In this document: piece by piece, positions 26,453 through 34,390 of the stretch
Numbering within the stretch: position 1 is the stretch's first letter
Layout: every line of letters starts with the position of its first letter
Assembly: GCA_021847605.1 (NCBI GenBank)
Contig: JAJZQN010000040.1
Span: forward strand, 1 to 34,414
Length of the DNA: 34,414 nucleotides
Reading direction: 5' to 3'
DNA from: Pseudomonadota bacterium
GTDB taxonomy: Bacteria > Pseudomonadota > Alphaproteobacteria > Sphingomonadales > Sphingomonadaceae
Position numbers and translations under genes: made by a program
Notes under the pieces: generated by a model
The model's input: the letters and a program-made list of their open reading frames with translations, nothing else
Database searches by the model: none
What the model was told of the DNA's origin: nothing

Positions 26453-28380
26453 GCCCGTGCCCTCCTGCGCGCTTTCCATTTGAGCATCCATCCGCGCCGC
26501 TCGCGGCCGACCAGCGCCATGGCGCCGCCCAGCGCGATCATCACGCCGCCCAGCCAGATGAAGGTGACGAACGGTTTCCACCAGATACGCATTTGCCAGC
26601 GGCCATTGTCCACCTCTTCCCCCAGAACGACGTATAGCTGGCCGTTCCAGCGGGTCAGCAGGGCGGCCTCGGTCGTGCTGGTCGGCGGCGAGGAGAAGAA
26701 ACGCGACTGCGGATGGATGGCCACGGTGGAGGAACCACGGGTCGCCTGCATATCCGCCTGAAGCGCGGTCCAGTTATCGCCCGCGATCGGCATGATCTGA
26801 ACGAAACGCAGCGTCCATCCCGCCGTGCTGATCGTGTCGCCGGGGCGGGCAGCCACCAGCTTTTCGACGGTGAAGGCCGAGTCGCAAGCCATGCCCGCCA
26901 TGCTGACGGCGCAGCCCAGATGTGCGACCACCATGCCCCAGGTGAAGAGCGGCGTGCGCAAAAGGTTGCGGCCCCATAGCGGCAGGACGCTGGCAACGCC
27001 GACTGCGATGGCAATGACGAGGCCGAGGAAGGGCAATAGGCCCATGCGTCCCCAGGCGAGAATGGCGATGGAAGCCGCCACGGCGATTGCGACGCCGAGC
27101 GGGATCAGCAATTTGCGTGCCGCTGCACGGCCATCGTCCCGACGCCAGCGCAGCAACGGCCCGACCGCCAGCGCAACCATCAGGGACAGCGCCAGCGGCC
27201 CGGCGATCCGGTCGAAATAGGGCGCCCCCACCGACACCTTATGGCCAAAGGCTTCGGTCATCAGCGGATAGAGGGTGCCGATCAGCACGATGCCCAATAT
27301 GACCGACAGCAGCAGGTTATTGACAACCAGCAAAGTTTCGCGGCTCACCAGTTCGAAAGGCGCGCCCTCGCGCACCGTGCCGATACGCCAGCCGAACAGC
27401 GCCAGTGCGCCGCCGATATAGATGGCAAGCAGGGCGAGAATGAAGCTGCCACGCGACGGATCGACGGCGAAGGCATGGACGCTGGTCAGGATGCCGGAGC
27501 GCACGAGGAACGTGCCAACCATCGACATGGAAAAGGCCACCACCGCCAGCATGACCGTCCATGCACGCAGCGAGTCGCGGGTCGCCAGCACGGTCACACT
27601 ATGCAACAGCGCCGTAGCCGCCAGCCATGGCATCAACGAGGCATTTTCGACCGGGTCCCAGAACCACCAGCCGCCCCAGCCCAGCTCATAATAGGCCCAG
27701 TAACTGCCCGCCGTGATGCCCAGCGTCAGCAATATCCATGCGCCCAGCACCCATGGCCGCATCGCGCGGGCGAACGCTGCATCCACCCGCCGCGTCAGCA
27801 GCGCACCCACAGCGAAGGAGAACGCAACCGACAGGCCGACATAGCCGAGATACAGGGTCGGCGGATGGAAGGCGAGGCCGGGGTCCTGCAACAGCGGGTT
27901 CAACCCCTGCCCATCCTCCGGCGGAGGCGCGATCCGTGCGAAAGGATTGGAGGAAAAGAGCAGAAAGGCGTAAAAACCGAGCGAAATTGCGGCCTGCGCA
28001 CCCAATGTTGCCATGTGCGTGTCGCGGCGCAAGGCGCGCTCGAACAGGGCGACGGCCGATCCGGCCACGCCCATGACCGTCACCCACAGCAGCATCGACC
28101 CTTCATGATTGCCCCAGGTGCCGGCAAATTTGTACAGCCAGGGCTTCATCGAATGGCTGTTGGTTGCCACCAGCAGCACCGACATATCGGACCGCAGGAA
28201 CAGCGTGATGAGCAGGCCAAAGGCCAAAGCGGTCAGCAGGCCTTGCATAATAGCGACCGGGCGGATGGCGGCAAGAAGTTCGGGCTTTCCGCCACGCAAT
28301 CCCGCAAAGGACAGGATGAGTTGCAGCAGAGCGAGCGCTGCGGCGAGCCAGAGGGCAGCGAGGCCGGTTTCAGCGATCAT
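26449..28380 (-). CDS. ccmF: Haem lyase subunit CcmF
   Basis: 643 aa polytopic membrane protein that attaches haem from CcmE to apocytochrome c. WWD haem-handling motif WGGWWFWDPVENASLMPWL, about 14-15 TM helices, and the large periplasmic domain before the last helix (VRFVQIMPIAGDNWTALQ). A good Shine-Dalgarno GGAGG lies about eight bases upstream of ATG 28380, inside a tiny ORF that spans the ccmE-ccmF gap. Confidence 0.96.
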   Translation of the reverse strand: MIAETGLAALWLAAALALLQLILSFAGLRGGKPELLAAIRPVAIMQGLLTALAFGLLITLFLRSDMSVLLVATNSHSMKPWLYKFAGTWGNHEGSMLLWVTVMGVAGSAVALFERALRRDTHMATLGAQAAISLGFYAFLLFSSNPFARIAPPPEDGQGLNPLLQDPGLAFHPPTLYLGYVGLSVAFSFAVGALLTRRVDAAFARAMRPWVLGAWILLTLGITAGSYWAYYELGWGGWWFWDPVENASLMPWLAATALLHSVTVLATRDSLRAWTVMLAVVAFSMSMVGTFLVRSGILTSVHAFAVDPSRGSFILALLAIYIGGALALFGWRIGTVREGAPFELVSRETLLVVNNLLLSVILGIVLIGTLYPLMTEAFGHKVSVGAPYFDRIAGPLALSLMVALAVGPLLRWRRDDGRAAARKLLIPLGVAIAVAASIAILAWGRMGLLPFLGLVIAIAVGVASVLPLWGRNLLRTPLFTWGMVVAHLGCAVSMAGMACDSAFTVEKLVAARPGDTISTAGWTLRFVQIMPIAGDNWTALQADMQATRGSSTVAIHPQSRFFSSPPTSTTEAALLTRWNGQLYVVLGEEVDNGRWQMRIWWKPFVTFIWLGGVMIALGGAMALVGRERRGWMLKWKARRRARA

Positions 28381-28448
28381 GCGTCAGCCTCCGTGGTCAC
28401 GGCCATGCCCTGACCATGTGCGACGGACAGGGGGAAAGACGACGGCAT
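28377..28448 (-). CDS. Possible 23-codon ORF coupling ccmE to ccmF
   Basis: ATG at 28448, two bases after the ccmE stop, reads 23 codons (MPSSFPLSVAHGQGMAVTTE...) to a TGA that overlaps the ccmF ATG as ATGA. It fills the 70-base gap exactly, so ribosomes could be handed from ccmE to ccmF. The peptide has no recognisable domain, and the frame may be chance; the ccmF Shine-Dalgarno is within it. Confidence 0.25.
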   Translation of the reverse strand: MPSSFPLSVAHGQGMAVTTEADA

Positions 28449-28450
28449 GG

Positions 28451-28900
28451 TCACTGGTCCGCCTTCTTCATCTCATGCGTGGTTTCATTATAGGTCATGC
28501 CCTCCAGTTCGCGGGGCATGTAACGTTCATCATGTTTGGCGAGCAGGTTGGTCGCGACGAAGGTGCCCTTCGTATCGAACGCCCCTTCTGCCACGACGCC
28601 GCTGCCTTCCTTAAACAGGTCCGGCGCGATGCCGCTGAATGTCGCAGGCACGGTCGCCTTTCCATCCGTGACGTCGAAACCGATAGTCACGCCGTCGGCC
28701 GCGCGATGCAGGCTGCCCTTGACCACCATGCCACCCAGACGGATCGCTTTGCCGGGTTCAACGCCCTTGGTCTTCACATCGTTGGGCGCATAGAAATAGG
28801 CGGCCTCATCCTTGAGCGCCGACACAGCGAGCAAGCCCGCCCCGACGATAGCGACCAGCGCCGCCAGCGCGAGAATCAGGCGTTGATGCTTGGCTTTCAC
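28451..28900 (-). CDS. ccmE: Cytochrome c maturation haem chaperone CcmE
   Basis: 149 aa. N-terminal TM anchor at about 8-28, then a periplasmic OB-fold. The covalent haem-binding histidine is His123 in HDERYMP, with Tyr127. It receives haem from CcmC/CcmD and delivers it to CcmF. Start is GTG 28900, with AAGGAT eight to ten bases upstream overlapping the ccmD end. Confidence 0.96.
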   Translation of the reverse strand: MKAKHQRLILALAALVAIVGAGLLAVSALKDEAAYFYAPNDVKTKGVEPGKAIRLGGMVVKGSLHRAADGVTIGFDVTDGKATVPATFSGIAPDLFKEGSGVVAEGAFDTKGTFVATNLLAKHDERYMPRELEGMTYNETTHEMKKADQ

Positions 28901-28910
28901 CGATTATCCT

Positions 28911-29042
28911 TCAGTCACGGGTCGACAGGGCGTCGGCCTGCCGTTCGGCGGAGCGCATCGCCCGCCAGCTATGGATGCTGACCAGCGCCGTGCCGATGAA
29001 TGTCACCGCATAGGCGGCGGTCACGAAAGCCCATTGGTTCAT
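28911..29042 (-). CDS. ccmD: Haem exporter protein CcmD
   Basis: 43 aa (MNQWAFVTAAYAVTFIGTAL...), one TM helix at about 5-24 followed by a basic cytosolic stretch SWRAMRSAERQAD, the standard CcmD layout. It lies between ccmC and ccmE, where ccmD belongs. GAGGA is upstream of ATG 29042, four bases after the ccmC stop. Confidence 0.92.
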   Translation of the reverse strand: MNQWAFVTAAYAVTFIGTALVSIHSWRAMRSAERQADALSTRD

Positions 29043-29046
29043 CGCA

Positions 29047-29772
29047 TCATCCTCGGGTCAGGCGGCGCATGCGCGCTTCCACCTTGTTACGGGCCAATAT
29101 TGTCCGCATCCGCATCAGCACGATGGCACCGAACCACAAGGAAAAGCCTAGCAGGGTCAGTCCCAGAGGCCAGAGCAGCGATCCATCGATGCTAGACCCG
29201 CGCAGGGTAATGGACGGTCCCTGATGCAGGCTGTTCCACCACACCACGGAACGGTTGATGATGGGAATGTTGACCGCGCCGACCAGTCCGAAAATGGCGG
29301 TCACGCTGCTGACGCCGCCCTGTTCCGCCTGTCGCGCGCTGGCGTTGGCGAGGGCGATATAGCCCAGATACAGGAAGAGCAGGACGAGCATGGACGTCAT
29401 ACGGCCATCCCATTCCCACCATGTTCCCCAGGTCGGTCGGCCCCAGATGGAGCCGGTGGCAAGACAGATTGCCGTGAATAAGGCGCCCGGTCCGGCGATG
29501 GCGCGGCCGGCAACGGCGGCCAGAGGATGGCGCCAGACAAGCTGCATCAGCGCGGCGATCGCGATGCCGGTCCAGCCACCCATGCCCAGCCAGGCGGCCG
29601 GCACATGTATGTAGAGTATCCGCACCGTCTGCCCCTGAAGATAATCGGCAGGGGTCAGGAATAATCCACAACCGGCCCCGGCCAGCAGCAGGACAAGGCC
29701 TAGCCAGAAGAACCAGCCCGTGAGTGGCCGCGCGATTTTCAGGAAGCGGGCAGGATTAGCGAAACGATGCAT
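29047..29772 (-). CDS. ccmC: Haem ABC exporter / haem-handling protein CcmC
   Basis: 241 aa, six TM helices, with the WWD motif WGTWWEWDGRMTS at about 115-127 and the conserved histidine in YIHVP (His56); a second His lies in NSLHQG. CcmC loads haem onto CcmE. First gene of the local ccm cluster; ccmA and ccmB, which form the ATP-driven part, are not in this window. Confidence 0.95.
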   Translation of the reverse strand: MHRFANPARFLKIARPLTGWFFWLGLVLLLAGAGCGLFLTPADYLQGQTVRILYIHVPAAWLGMGGWTGIAIAALMQLVWRHPLAAVAGRAIAGPGALFTAICLATGSIWGRPTWGTWWEWDGRMTSMLVLLFLYLGYIALANASARQAEQGGVSSVTAIFGLVGAVNIPIINRSVVWWNSLHQGPSITLRGSSIDGSLLWPLGLTLLGFSLWFGAIVLMRMRTILARNKVEARMRRLTRG

Positions 29773-29868
29773 CGGTGTGCGTCTTTAGCGGGCGATGCGT
29801 CCCAATGCCAGTAGGGCATTTTGCCGATGGACGGACAGGATTGGCACCAATCGTCCGGCCACACCCGA
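29773..29868. other. Short spacer between ccmC and the MOSC gene
   Basis: 96 bases upstream of ccmC; presumably contains its promoter, though no clear -35/-10 is seen. It holds a small palindrome GATTGG-CA-CCAATC (29843-29856) inside a GGACG/CGTCC frame. Confidence 0.3.
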
Positions 29869-30528
29869 TCAGGGCATGGCAGCGAACTTATAGGCGCGTT
29901 CCCGCCATGCGTCGGCCAGTAACGGCTGATCCGCCAAAGCCCGCACCGCTGCGCGATCGCCCTTATGCCCGCCGCCAATCAGCAAACGGAATACCCTGTC
30001 AATACTCCATTCGGGCAAAGGCCGTTCGATCAGATCCATCCGGGTGCCCGCCTGCGCCTCCCCTTCCTGAATGACGCGAAAATATATGCCGCAACGCGCG
30101 GTCCGCACGATCGTCGCCATGACATCGCGCGCGCCGAAGCGATGATCCAGTTTCCAGCAGGGCTGACGGCCATGGCTTACTTCGACTATGGCGGTGCCCA
30201 GCGTGTAGCGATCGCCCAGAAACATCGCCTCTTCGGTCAGCCCGCGCGAAGCGATATTTTCACCGAATGCGCCCGGTGCGTCGAGCAAGGCATGGCCCGG
30301 CTTGGCATCGCGCCACCAGCCATAATGATCCTGCGGATAAAGGTGGATCGCCTTGTCCAGCCCGCCATGATGGATACGGTCGGCGACGGCATCGCCGACA
30401 AAACCCTGCCAACCGATCTGCACAGGACCGTCAACCGGCCGTTTCGCAATGGCGCTATGGTCTTCTCCCCGAAACGGCATGGGGGTGCCGGTCAAAAGAG
30501 CATCGATCATCATATGCGGGGTCGTCAT
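29869..30528 (-). CDS. MOSC domain-containing protein (YiiM-type)
   Basis: 219 aa. MOSC beta-barrel followed by a 3-alpha domain. Motifs: GDAVADRIHHGGLDKAIHLYP near 45-65, FGENI, and the conserved cysteine at 124 in GRQPCWKLDHRF, which in this family ligates molybdenum or carries sulfur. E. coli YiiM reduces N-hydroxylated purines such as 6-hydroxylaminopurine; that activity is the likely role. Start ATG 30528. It forms a unit with the small Tudor-like gene upstream, though a possible terminator lies between them. Confidence 0.88.
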   Translation of the reverse strand: MTTPHMMIDALLTGTPMPFRGEDHSAIAKRPVDGPVQIGWQGFVGDAVADRIHHGGLDKAIHLYPQDHYGWWRDAKPGHALLDAPGAFGENIASRGLTEEAMFLGDRYTLGTAIVEVSHGRQPCWKLDHRFGARDVMATIVRTARCGIYFRVIQEGEAQAGTRMDLIERPLPEWSIDRVFRLLIGGGHKGDRAAVRALADQPLLADAWRERAYKFAAMP

Positions 30529-30587
30529 GCGCCAACCATGCCATGATCGACCGGTAAAGGCGATGGCCGGTGCAGGATGGGTGGATT

Positions 30588-30608
30588 AAAACGCCCGGCA
30601 TTTGCCGG
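30588..30608 (-). terminator. Probable terminator after the Tudor-like gene
   Basis: On the minus strand a 5-bp stem CCGGC/GCCGG with AAAT loop is followed by GCG and four T (30588-30591). Short stem, so only moderately convincing. Confidence 0.45.
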
Positions 30609-30635
30609 AACTGACAGTATCGAATCCGGGAGCGT

Positions 30636-30854
30636 TCAGGCGACCGAGAGTTCAGAGCCGAGCTTCAGCACCTGTCCGCCACTATCGGCAGATATGAGAT
30701 AGGCTGGATTGTCAGGGGAGCCATTGCGACGGATCAACGATCCTTCGATCGTGCGTTCGACATGACGGTCAAAACGTTCGCAGATACGCCCCCGGCCGAC
30801 ACCCTGCCCCCAATTCCACCTGACCCGCATTCCTGCCCGGAAAGTCTTGGTCAT
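30636..30854 (-). CDS. Small Tudor-like (DUF2945) protein
   Basis: 72 aa, beta-rich. WNWGQGVGRGRICERF, TIEGSLIRRNGSPDNPAYLI and VLKLGSEL follow the pattern of the hypervirulence-associated Tudor domain (DUF2945) proteins, whose role is unknown. Start at ATG 30854 with AGAGGA eight bases upstream; the ORF to 30884 is not supported. Confidence 0.8.
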   Translation of the reverse strand: MTKTFRAGMRVRWNWGQGVGRGRICERFDRHVERTIEGSLIRRNGSPDNPAYLISADSGGQVLKLGSELSVA

Positions 30855-31007
30855 CGGGGCATCCTCTCCTGTTTTTGGGCGCAACCGCGCCGACCGGTAA
30901 TCACAACCTGCAACGCGCTGAATGCGCGAAAGTCACACTGGTTCCGCGACTTTCTCACATGATGCTGAAGCCTTGGGTTTTGGCCATAGTTGCGTTAAGG
31001 CGCGCCG

Positions 31008-32186
31008 ATGAATGCAACCGGCCTTCGCGTCGCCCTGTTCAGCGGCAACTATAATTATGTGCGCGATGGCGCAAACCAGGCGCTCAACCGCTTCGTGGGC
31101 TATCTGCTGCGTCAGGGCGCCTGCGTGCGCGTCTATTCGCCCACCGTGGATACACCCGCGTTCGAACCAACCGGCGATCTGGTCAGTGCGCCATCCTTTG
31201 CCGTGCCGGGACGGAAGGAATATCGGGTTCCCTATCGCCTGTCGGGCGCGGTGCGCCGCGACCTGAAGGCCTTCGCGCCCAATCTGGTCCATGTCGCCAG
31301 CCCCGACCCGCTGGGCCACCGGGCCGTCACCTGGGCCCGCCATCACAAGCTGCCCGTCGTCGCCTCGGTCCATACGAGGTTCGAAACCTATCCGCGCTAT
31401 TACGGCCTCGCCTTCATAGAGCCGCTGATCGAAGCGATGCTGCGCCGTTTCTATCGCCGGTGCGACGCCATCGTTGCGCCATCCGAATCGATGGCCCAAT
31501 TGTTGCGCGAGCAGCGGATGAATTATGATGTCGGCATCTGGACACGCGGCATCGACCGGGAAATTTTCAATCCCGGCCAGCGCGACATGGCATGGCGCCG
31601 CGCGCATGGCATAGAGGATGGCGTCCCCGCCATCGGCTTTATCGGCCGATTGGTTATGGAAAAGGGGCTGGACGTTTTTTCCGACACGATCGACCGGATC
31701 GCCGCGCGACAGGTGCGGCATAAGGTTTTGGTGGTGGGCGAAGGCCCGGCGCGCGAATGGTTTCAGAACCGTCTGCCCAACGCGGTCTTCACCGGATTTC
31801 AGAAGGGGCAGGATCTGGGGCGCGCGGTCGCCAGCATGGACATGTTGTTCAACCCGTCCGTAACCGAAACCTTCGGCAACGTGACGCTGGAGGCGATGGC
31901 GTGCGGCCTGCCCACGGTGGCCGCACGCGCGACGGGCAGCGAAAGCCTGGTGACGGAGGGTGTGACCGGCCGCCTGATCCGCCCCGGTGCGATCGGCGAA
32001 TTTGCCGATGCCTTGCAATATTATTGCGACAATGAACCGGCACGCGCCGCAGCGGGAGCCGCCGCGCAAAGCCGCGCGGAGCGCAACGGATGGGATGAAG
32101 TGAACCAGGCGCTGGTCGACACCTATCTGCGTATCATCCGCCAGCGTGCGCAGGGCGTTGCACCACGTTCCAGCCCGGTTCCCTGA
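31008..32186 (+). CDS. Glycosyltransferase family 4, GT-B type
   Basis: 392 aa. N-terminal GT-B half with YNYVRDGANQALNRFVG and HTRFETYPRYYG; C-terminal nucleotide-sugar half with FIGRLVMEKGLDVF, VVGEGPARE, TGFQKGQDL and the GT4 motif SVTETFGNVTLEAMACGLPTVA. Closest in style to GDP-mannose-dependent alpha-mannosyltransferases (PimB/MgtA-like), so it may glycosylate a membrane lipid. Donor and acceptor cannot be stated. Start ATG 31008 with AAGG seven bases upstream. rarA starts 28 bases after its stop and is likely cotranscribed. Confidence 0.9.
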   Translation: MNATGLRVALFSGNYNYVRDGANQALNRFVGYLLRQGACVRVYSPTVDTPAFEPTGDLVSAPSFAVPGRKEYRVPYRLSGAVRRDLKAFAPNLVHVASPDPLGHRAVTWARHHKLPVVASVHTRFETYPRYYGLAFIEPLIEAMLRRFYRRCDAIVAPSESMAQLLREQRMNYDVGIWTRGIDREIFNPGQRDMAWRRAHGIEDGVPAIGFIGRLVMEKGLDVFSDTIDRIAARQVRHKVLVVGEGPAREWFQNRLPNAVFTGFQKGQDLGRAVASMDMLFNPSVTETFGNVTLEAMACGLPTVAARATGSESLVTEGVTGRLIRPGAIGEFADALQYYCDNEPARAAAGAAAQSRAERNGWDEVNQALVDTYLRIIRQRAQGVAPRSSPVP

Positions 32187-32214
32187 CGCCGCCTTAAGCC
32201 CTATATCAGGACAG

Positions 32215-32682
32215 ATGGCCGACCTATTCGCACCCGAAGACCTGCCCACAGACGATCAGTCGACGCCGGGCTCGCCGCTGGCCGACCGGCTACGCCCGCA
32301 ACGCCTTGGCGATGTGGTGGGGCAGGAACATCTGACCGGCGCTGATGGTGCAATCGGGCGGATGGTGGCGGCCGGGCGGCTGTCTTCCATCATCCTGTGG
32401 GGACCGCCCGGAACCGGCAAGACGACGACGGCCCGATTGCTGGCCGACGCCGTGGGCATGCGGTTTGAACCGATTTCCGCGGTATTTTCCGGCGTTGCCG
32501 ACCTTAAGAAGATATTCGCCACCGCCAAGGATCATGCGCGGCGCGGCGAAAAGACATTATTGTTTGTGGACGAAATCCACCGTTTCAACGAGTTAGGGCC
32601 AATCGATAACTCTCATAGATTTTTCAATATGATATCCCGAAAGTATACTCAAATAGCTATACTCGAAAGCCGAGGGAGGTAG
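32215..32682 (+). pseudogene. rarA: rarA (mgsA) truncated after Walker B by foreign DNA
   Basis: Codons 1-125 are a normal RarA AAA+ ATPase N-terminus: LRPQRLGDVVGQEHL, Walker A GPPGTGKT (63-70), Walker B VDEIHRFN (118-125). From 32590 the frame changes to 30 unrelated residues (ELGPIDNSHRFFNMISRKYT...) and stops. Family members continue HRFN(R/K)xQQDxLLP through sensor, arginine finger and tetramerisation domain, all missing here, so the product should be inactive. Start ATG 32215 with AGGA upstream. RarA acts at stalled replication forks. The missing 3' part is expected beyond the right edge. Confidence 0.9.
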
Positions 32683-32828
32683 TTCCAGAGAGGGCTAGAG
32701 ACCACGCGTGGCTCAAAAAATCGGCCTCGCGCCATTTCAAACGTCCGGCCGTGCAATAGAAGTCACAATGCGAACCAGCTAACAAAGGCACGTTTGACTT
32801 TCACACGCCCAAATTGATCAGGCCAAAA
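32590..32828. mobile_element. Left boundary of inserted DNA within rarA
   Basis: Homology to host rarA ends at about 32589. The next 240 bases are AT-richer and carry no gene beyond the chimeric rarA tail. They contain two direct copies of TATACTC (32644-32650 and 32658-32664) flanked by GAAAG blocks, and a palindrome CCACGCGTGG (32702-32711) framed by GAG/CTC. Such repeats are common as recombinase or excisionase arm sites at the ends of integrated elements, but no integrase is seen here. The element extends beyond the window. Confidence 0.6.
32644..32664. repeat. Direct repeat TATACTC near the element end
   Basis: Two copies of TATACTC, 14 bases apart start to start, in the context CGAAAG-TATACTC-AAATAGC-TATACTC-GAAAG. 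Both also resemble -10 boxes, so a promoter for the downstream rarA copy is an alternative. Confidence 0.5.
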
Positions 32829-34139
32829 ATGAACCATTCTCTGTTCGAGGATCCGACACAGCGGCCACTGGCCGAGCTGCTCCGCCCTAAATCTCTCTCA
32901 GAGGTTGTCGGGCAGGATCATCTGCTGGCTCCATCCAGTCCCTTGGGTCGCATGACCCAACGACGACACCTACAATCTTTTATATTGTGGGGGCCGCCGG
33001 GCGTAGGGAAAACTACGATTGCTCGCTTGATTGCGACGGAAGCACGCTACAGCTTCGTGCAGCTATCAGCTGTCTCTACCGGAATTGTTGATCTTCGAAA
33101 AACGATCGCAGAGGCAGACAACCTTCGTCAAGCCAGCGGGACAGTCACGACTGTTTTCATTGATGAGCTTCACAGGTTCTCGCGGCCAGTTCAAGATGCA
33201 CTCCTTCCAGCCGTGGAAGAAGGTCGGATAATTCTGATCGGTGCCACAACCGAAAATCCCAGCTTCAGCCTCGTCTCCGCGTTACTCTCCAGATGCAAGG
33301 TGCTAACCCTTCGTCGCTTAGATGCTGGGGCACTCGACGCAGTCGTCCAACGCGCTGAAGCTCATTTCGGAAGGAGTCTGCCGCTCACGACAGAGGCGCG
33401 AGAAGCCTTGATCGCCATGGCCGATGGCGATGCCAGATATTTGCTGGGAATGTGTGAGGAGTTATTTTCCTTGCCCTCCGATGATCCTGTAGATGCGCCC
33501 CTTCTGGCAGAATTACTCCAGCAACGAGCTCCACTTTATGATCGTGGCCAAGAGGAACATTTCAATCTTCTTAGTTGCTTCCATAAAAGCCTCCGAGGAA
33601 GCGATCCAGATGCAGCACTTTACTGGGCTGCCAGGATGATAGCGGGAGGCGAAGACCCATCTGTTATCTTTCGACGCCTTTGCTGCGCCGCGTCCGAGGA
33701 TGTTGGAATGGCAGATCCGCAAGCCTTGATACAGGCTATGACGGCTTGGCAGGCTTTCGAGCGTGTGGGACTTCCGGAGGGGCGCCTCTTTATTGCTCAA
33801 GCCATTGTTTACGTGGCAACTGCCCCAAAATCCAACGCAAGCTATATGGCGTTTGCCAAGGCCCAGGAATTGGCAAAGCAAACTGGGTCTGCCCCCCCGC
33901 CCATGCACATTTTGAACGCCCCCACAAAACTCATGAAGGAGCTTGGATACCATCAGGGCTATCGCTACGATCATGATTATCCCGACGCATTTTCAGGGCA
34001 GAACTATTTTCCGACCGAAATCAGTGGAGCAGATCAGCCGGAACTATATGTACCGAATGAACGCGGCTTTGAGCGCGACATCAAACGGAGATTGGATTTC
34101 TGGTCTAAGCGCCGAGCCCAAGCGAAGACCGAAGGGTAG
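32829..34139 (+). CDS. Second, complete RarA-type AAA+ ATPase carried by the inserted DNA
   Basis: 436 aa full-length replication-associated recombination protein A. VVGQDHLL, Walker A GPPGVGKT (55-62), Walker B IDELHRF (111-117), GATTENPSFSLVSALLSR (sensor 1 and arginine finger), GDARYLLGMCEELF, AALYWAARMIAGGEDP, SEDVGMADPQAL and GYRYDHDYPD (tetramerisation/C-terminal domain). About half the residues match the host RarA N-terminus by eye. Codon use is lower in GC than all genes upstream, marking foreign origin. ATG 32829 is preferred (CAGG seven bases upstream) over in-frame TTG 32814. Inferred job: replace the RarA function destroyed by the insertion. Confidence 0.92.
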   Translation: MNHSLFEDPTQRPLAELLRPKSLSEVVGQDHLLAPSSPLGRMTQRRHLQSFILWGPPGVGKTTIARLIATEARYSFVQLSAVSTGIVDLRKTIAEADNLRQASGTVTTVFIDELHRFSRPVQDALLPAVEEGRIILIGATTENPSFSLVSALLSRCKVLTLRRLDAGALDAVVQRAEAHFGRSLPLTTEAREALIAMADGDARYLLGMCEELFSLPSDDPVDAPLLAELLQQRAPLYDRGQEEHFNLLSCFHKSLRGSDPDAALYWAARMIAGGEDPSVIFRRLCCAASEDVGMADPQALIQAMTAWQAFERVGLPEGRLFIAQAIVYVATAPKSNASYMAFAKAQELAKQTGSAPPPMHILNAPTKLMKELGYHQGYRYDHDYPDAFSGQNYFPTEISGADQPELYVPNERGFERDIKRRLDFWSKRRAQAKTEG

Positions 34140-34255
34140 CGCAGAATGAGCTGCAGCTTCTCACACGGAAGTTTTCCGGCTACGCCCTTTTTCCTCGGGA
34201 ATAACTTCACCTTCCGTTGGCACAGCACTCAGGTCAACTTCGAATAAGGCAGGGT

Positions 34256-34288
34256 AAGGCGCTGAGCTTCAACTCAGCACAGCGCCTT
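34256..34288 (+). terminator. Possible terminator downstream of the second rarA
   Basis: 9-bp perfect stem AAGGCGCTG (34256-34264) with CAGCGCCTT (34280-34288); an alternative inner helix CTGAG/CTCAG is possible. Followed by TTGTT rather than a proper T-run, so termination is only moderately likely. It is about 115 bases after the rarA stop. Confidence 0.45.
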
Positions 34289-34333
34289 GTTCCCCGTCAG
34301 CGCCAATGGCACAGATTTGAGGTTGTGATTTGA

Positions 34334-34390
34334 GGAGGGTTGGGTCTTCGTCGCAGTGACGAAGGAACGAAGATGAAGACCCAACCCTCC
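34334..34390. repeat. 16-bp perfect inverted repeat spanning a start codon
   Basis: Arms GGAGGGTTGGGTCTTC (34334-34349) and its exact complement (34375-34390), 25-base spacer. The Shine-Dalgarno AAGGA is in the loop and ATG 34373 straddles the right arm. It may be an IS terminal or subterminal repeat, or a translation-controlling hairpin. Confidence 0.8.

Noticed and set aside
27241..28413. 390-codon frame opposite ccmF
   Set aside because: Antisense shadow of ccmF; no recognisable motif.
32593..32682. The 30-residue tail of the broken rarA as a functional new C-terminus
   Set aside because: It lacks sensor 1, arginine finger and tetramerisation domain, and resembles no family; a chance extension to the first stop is simpler.
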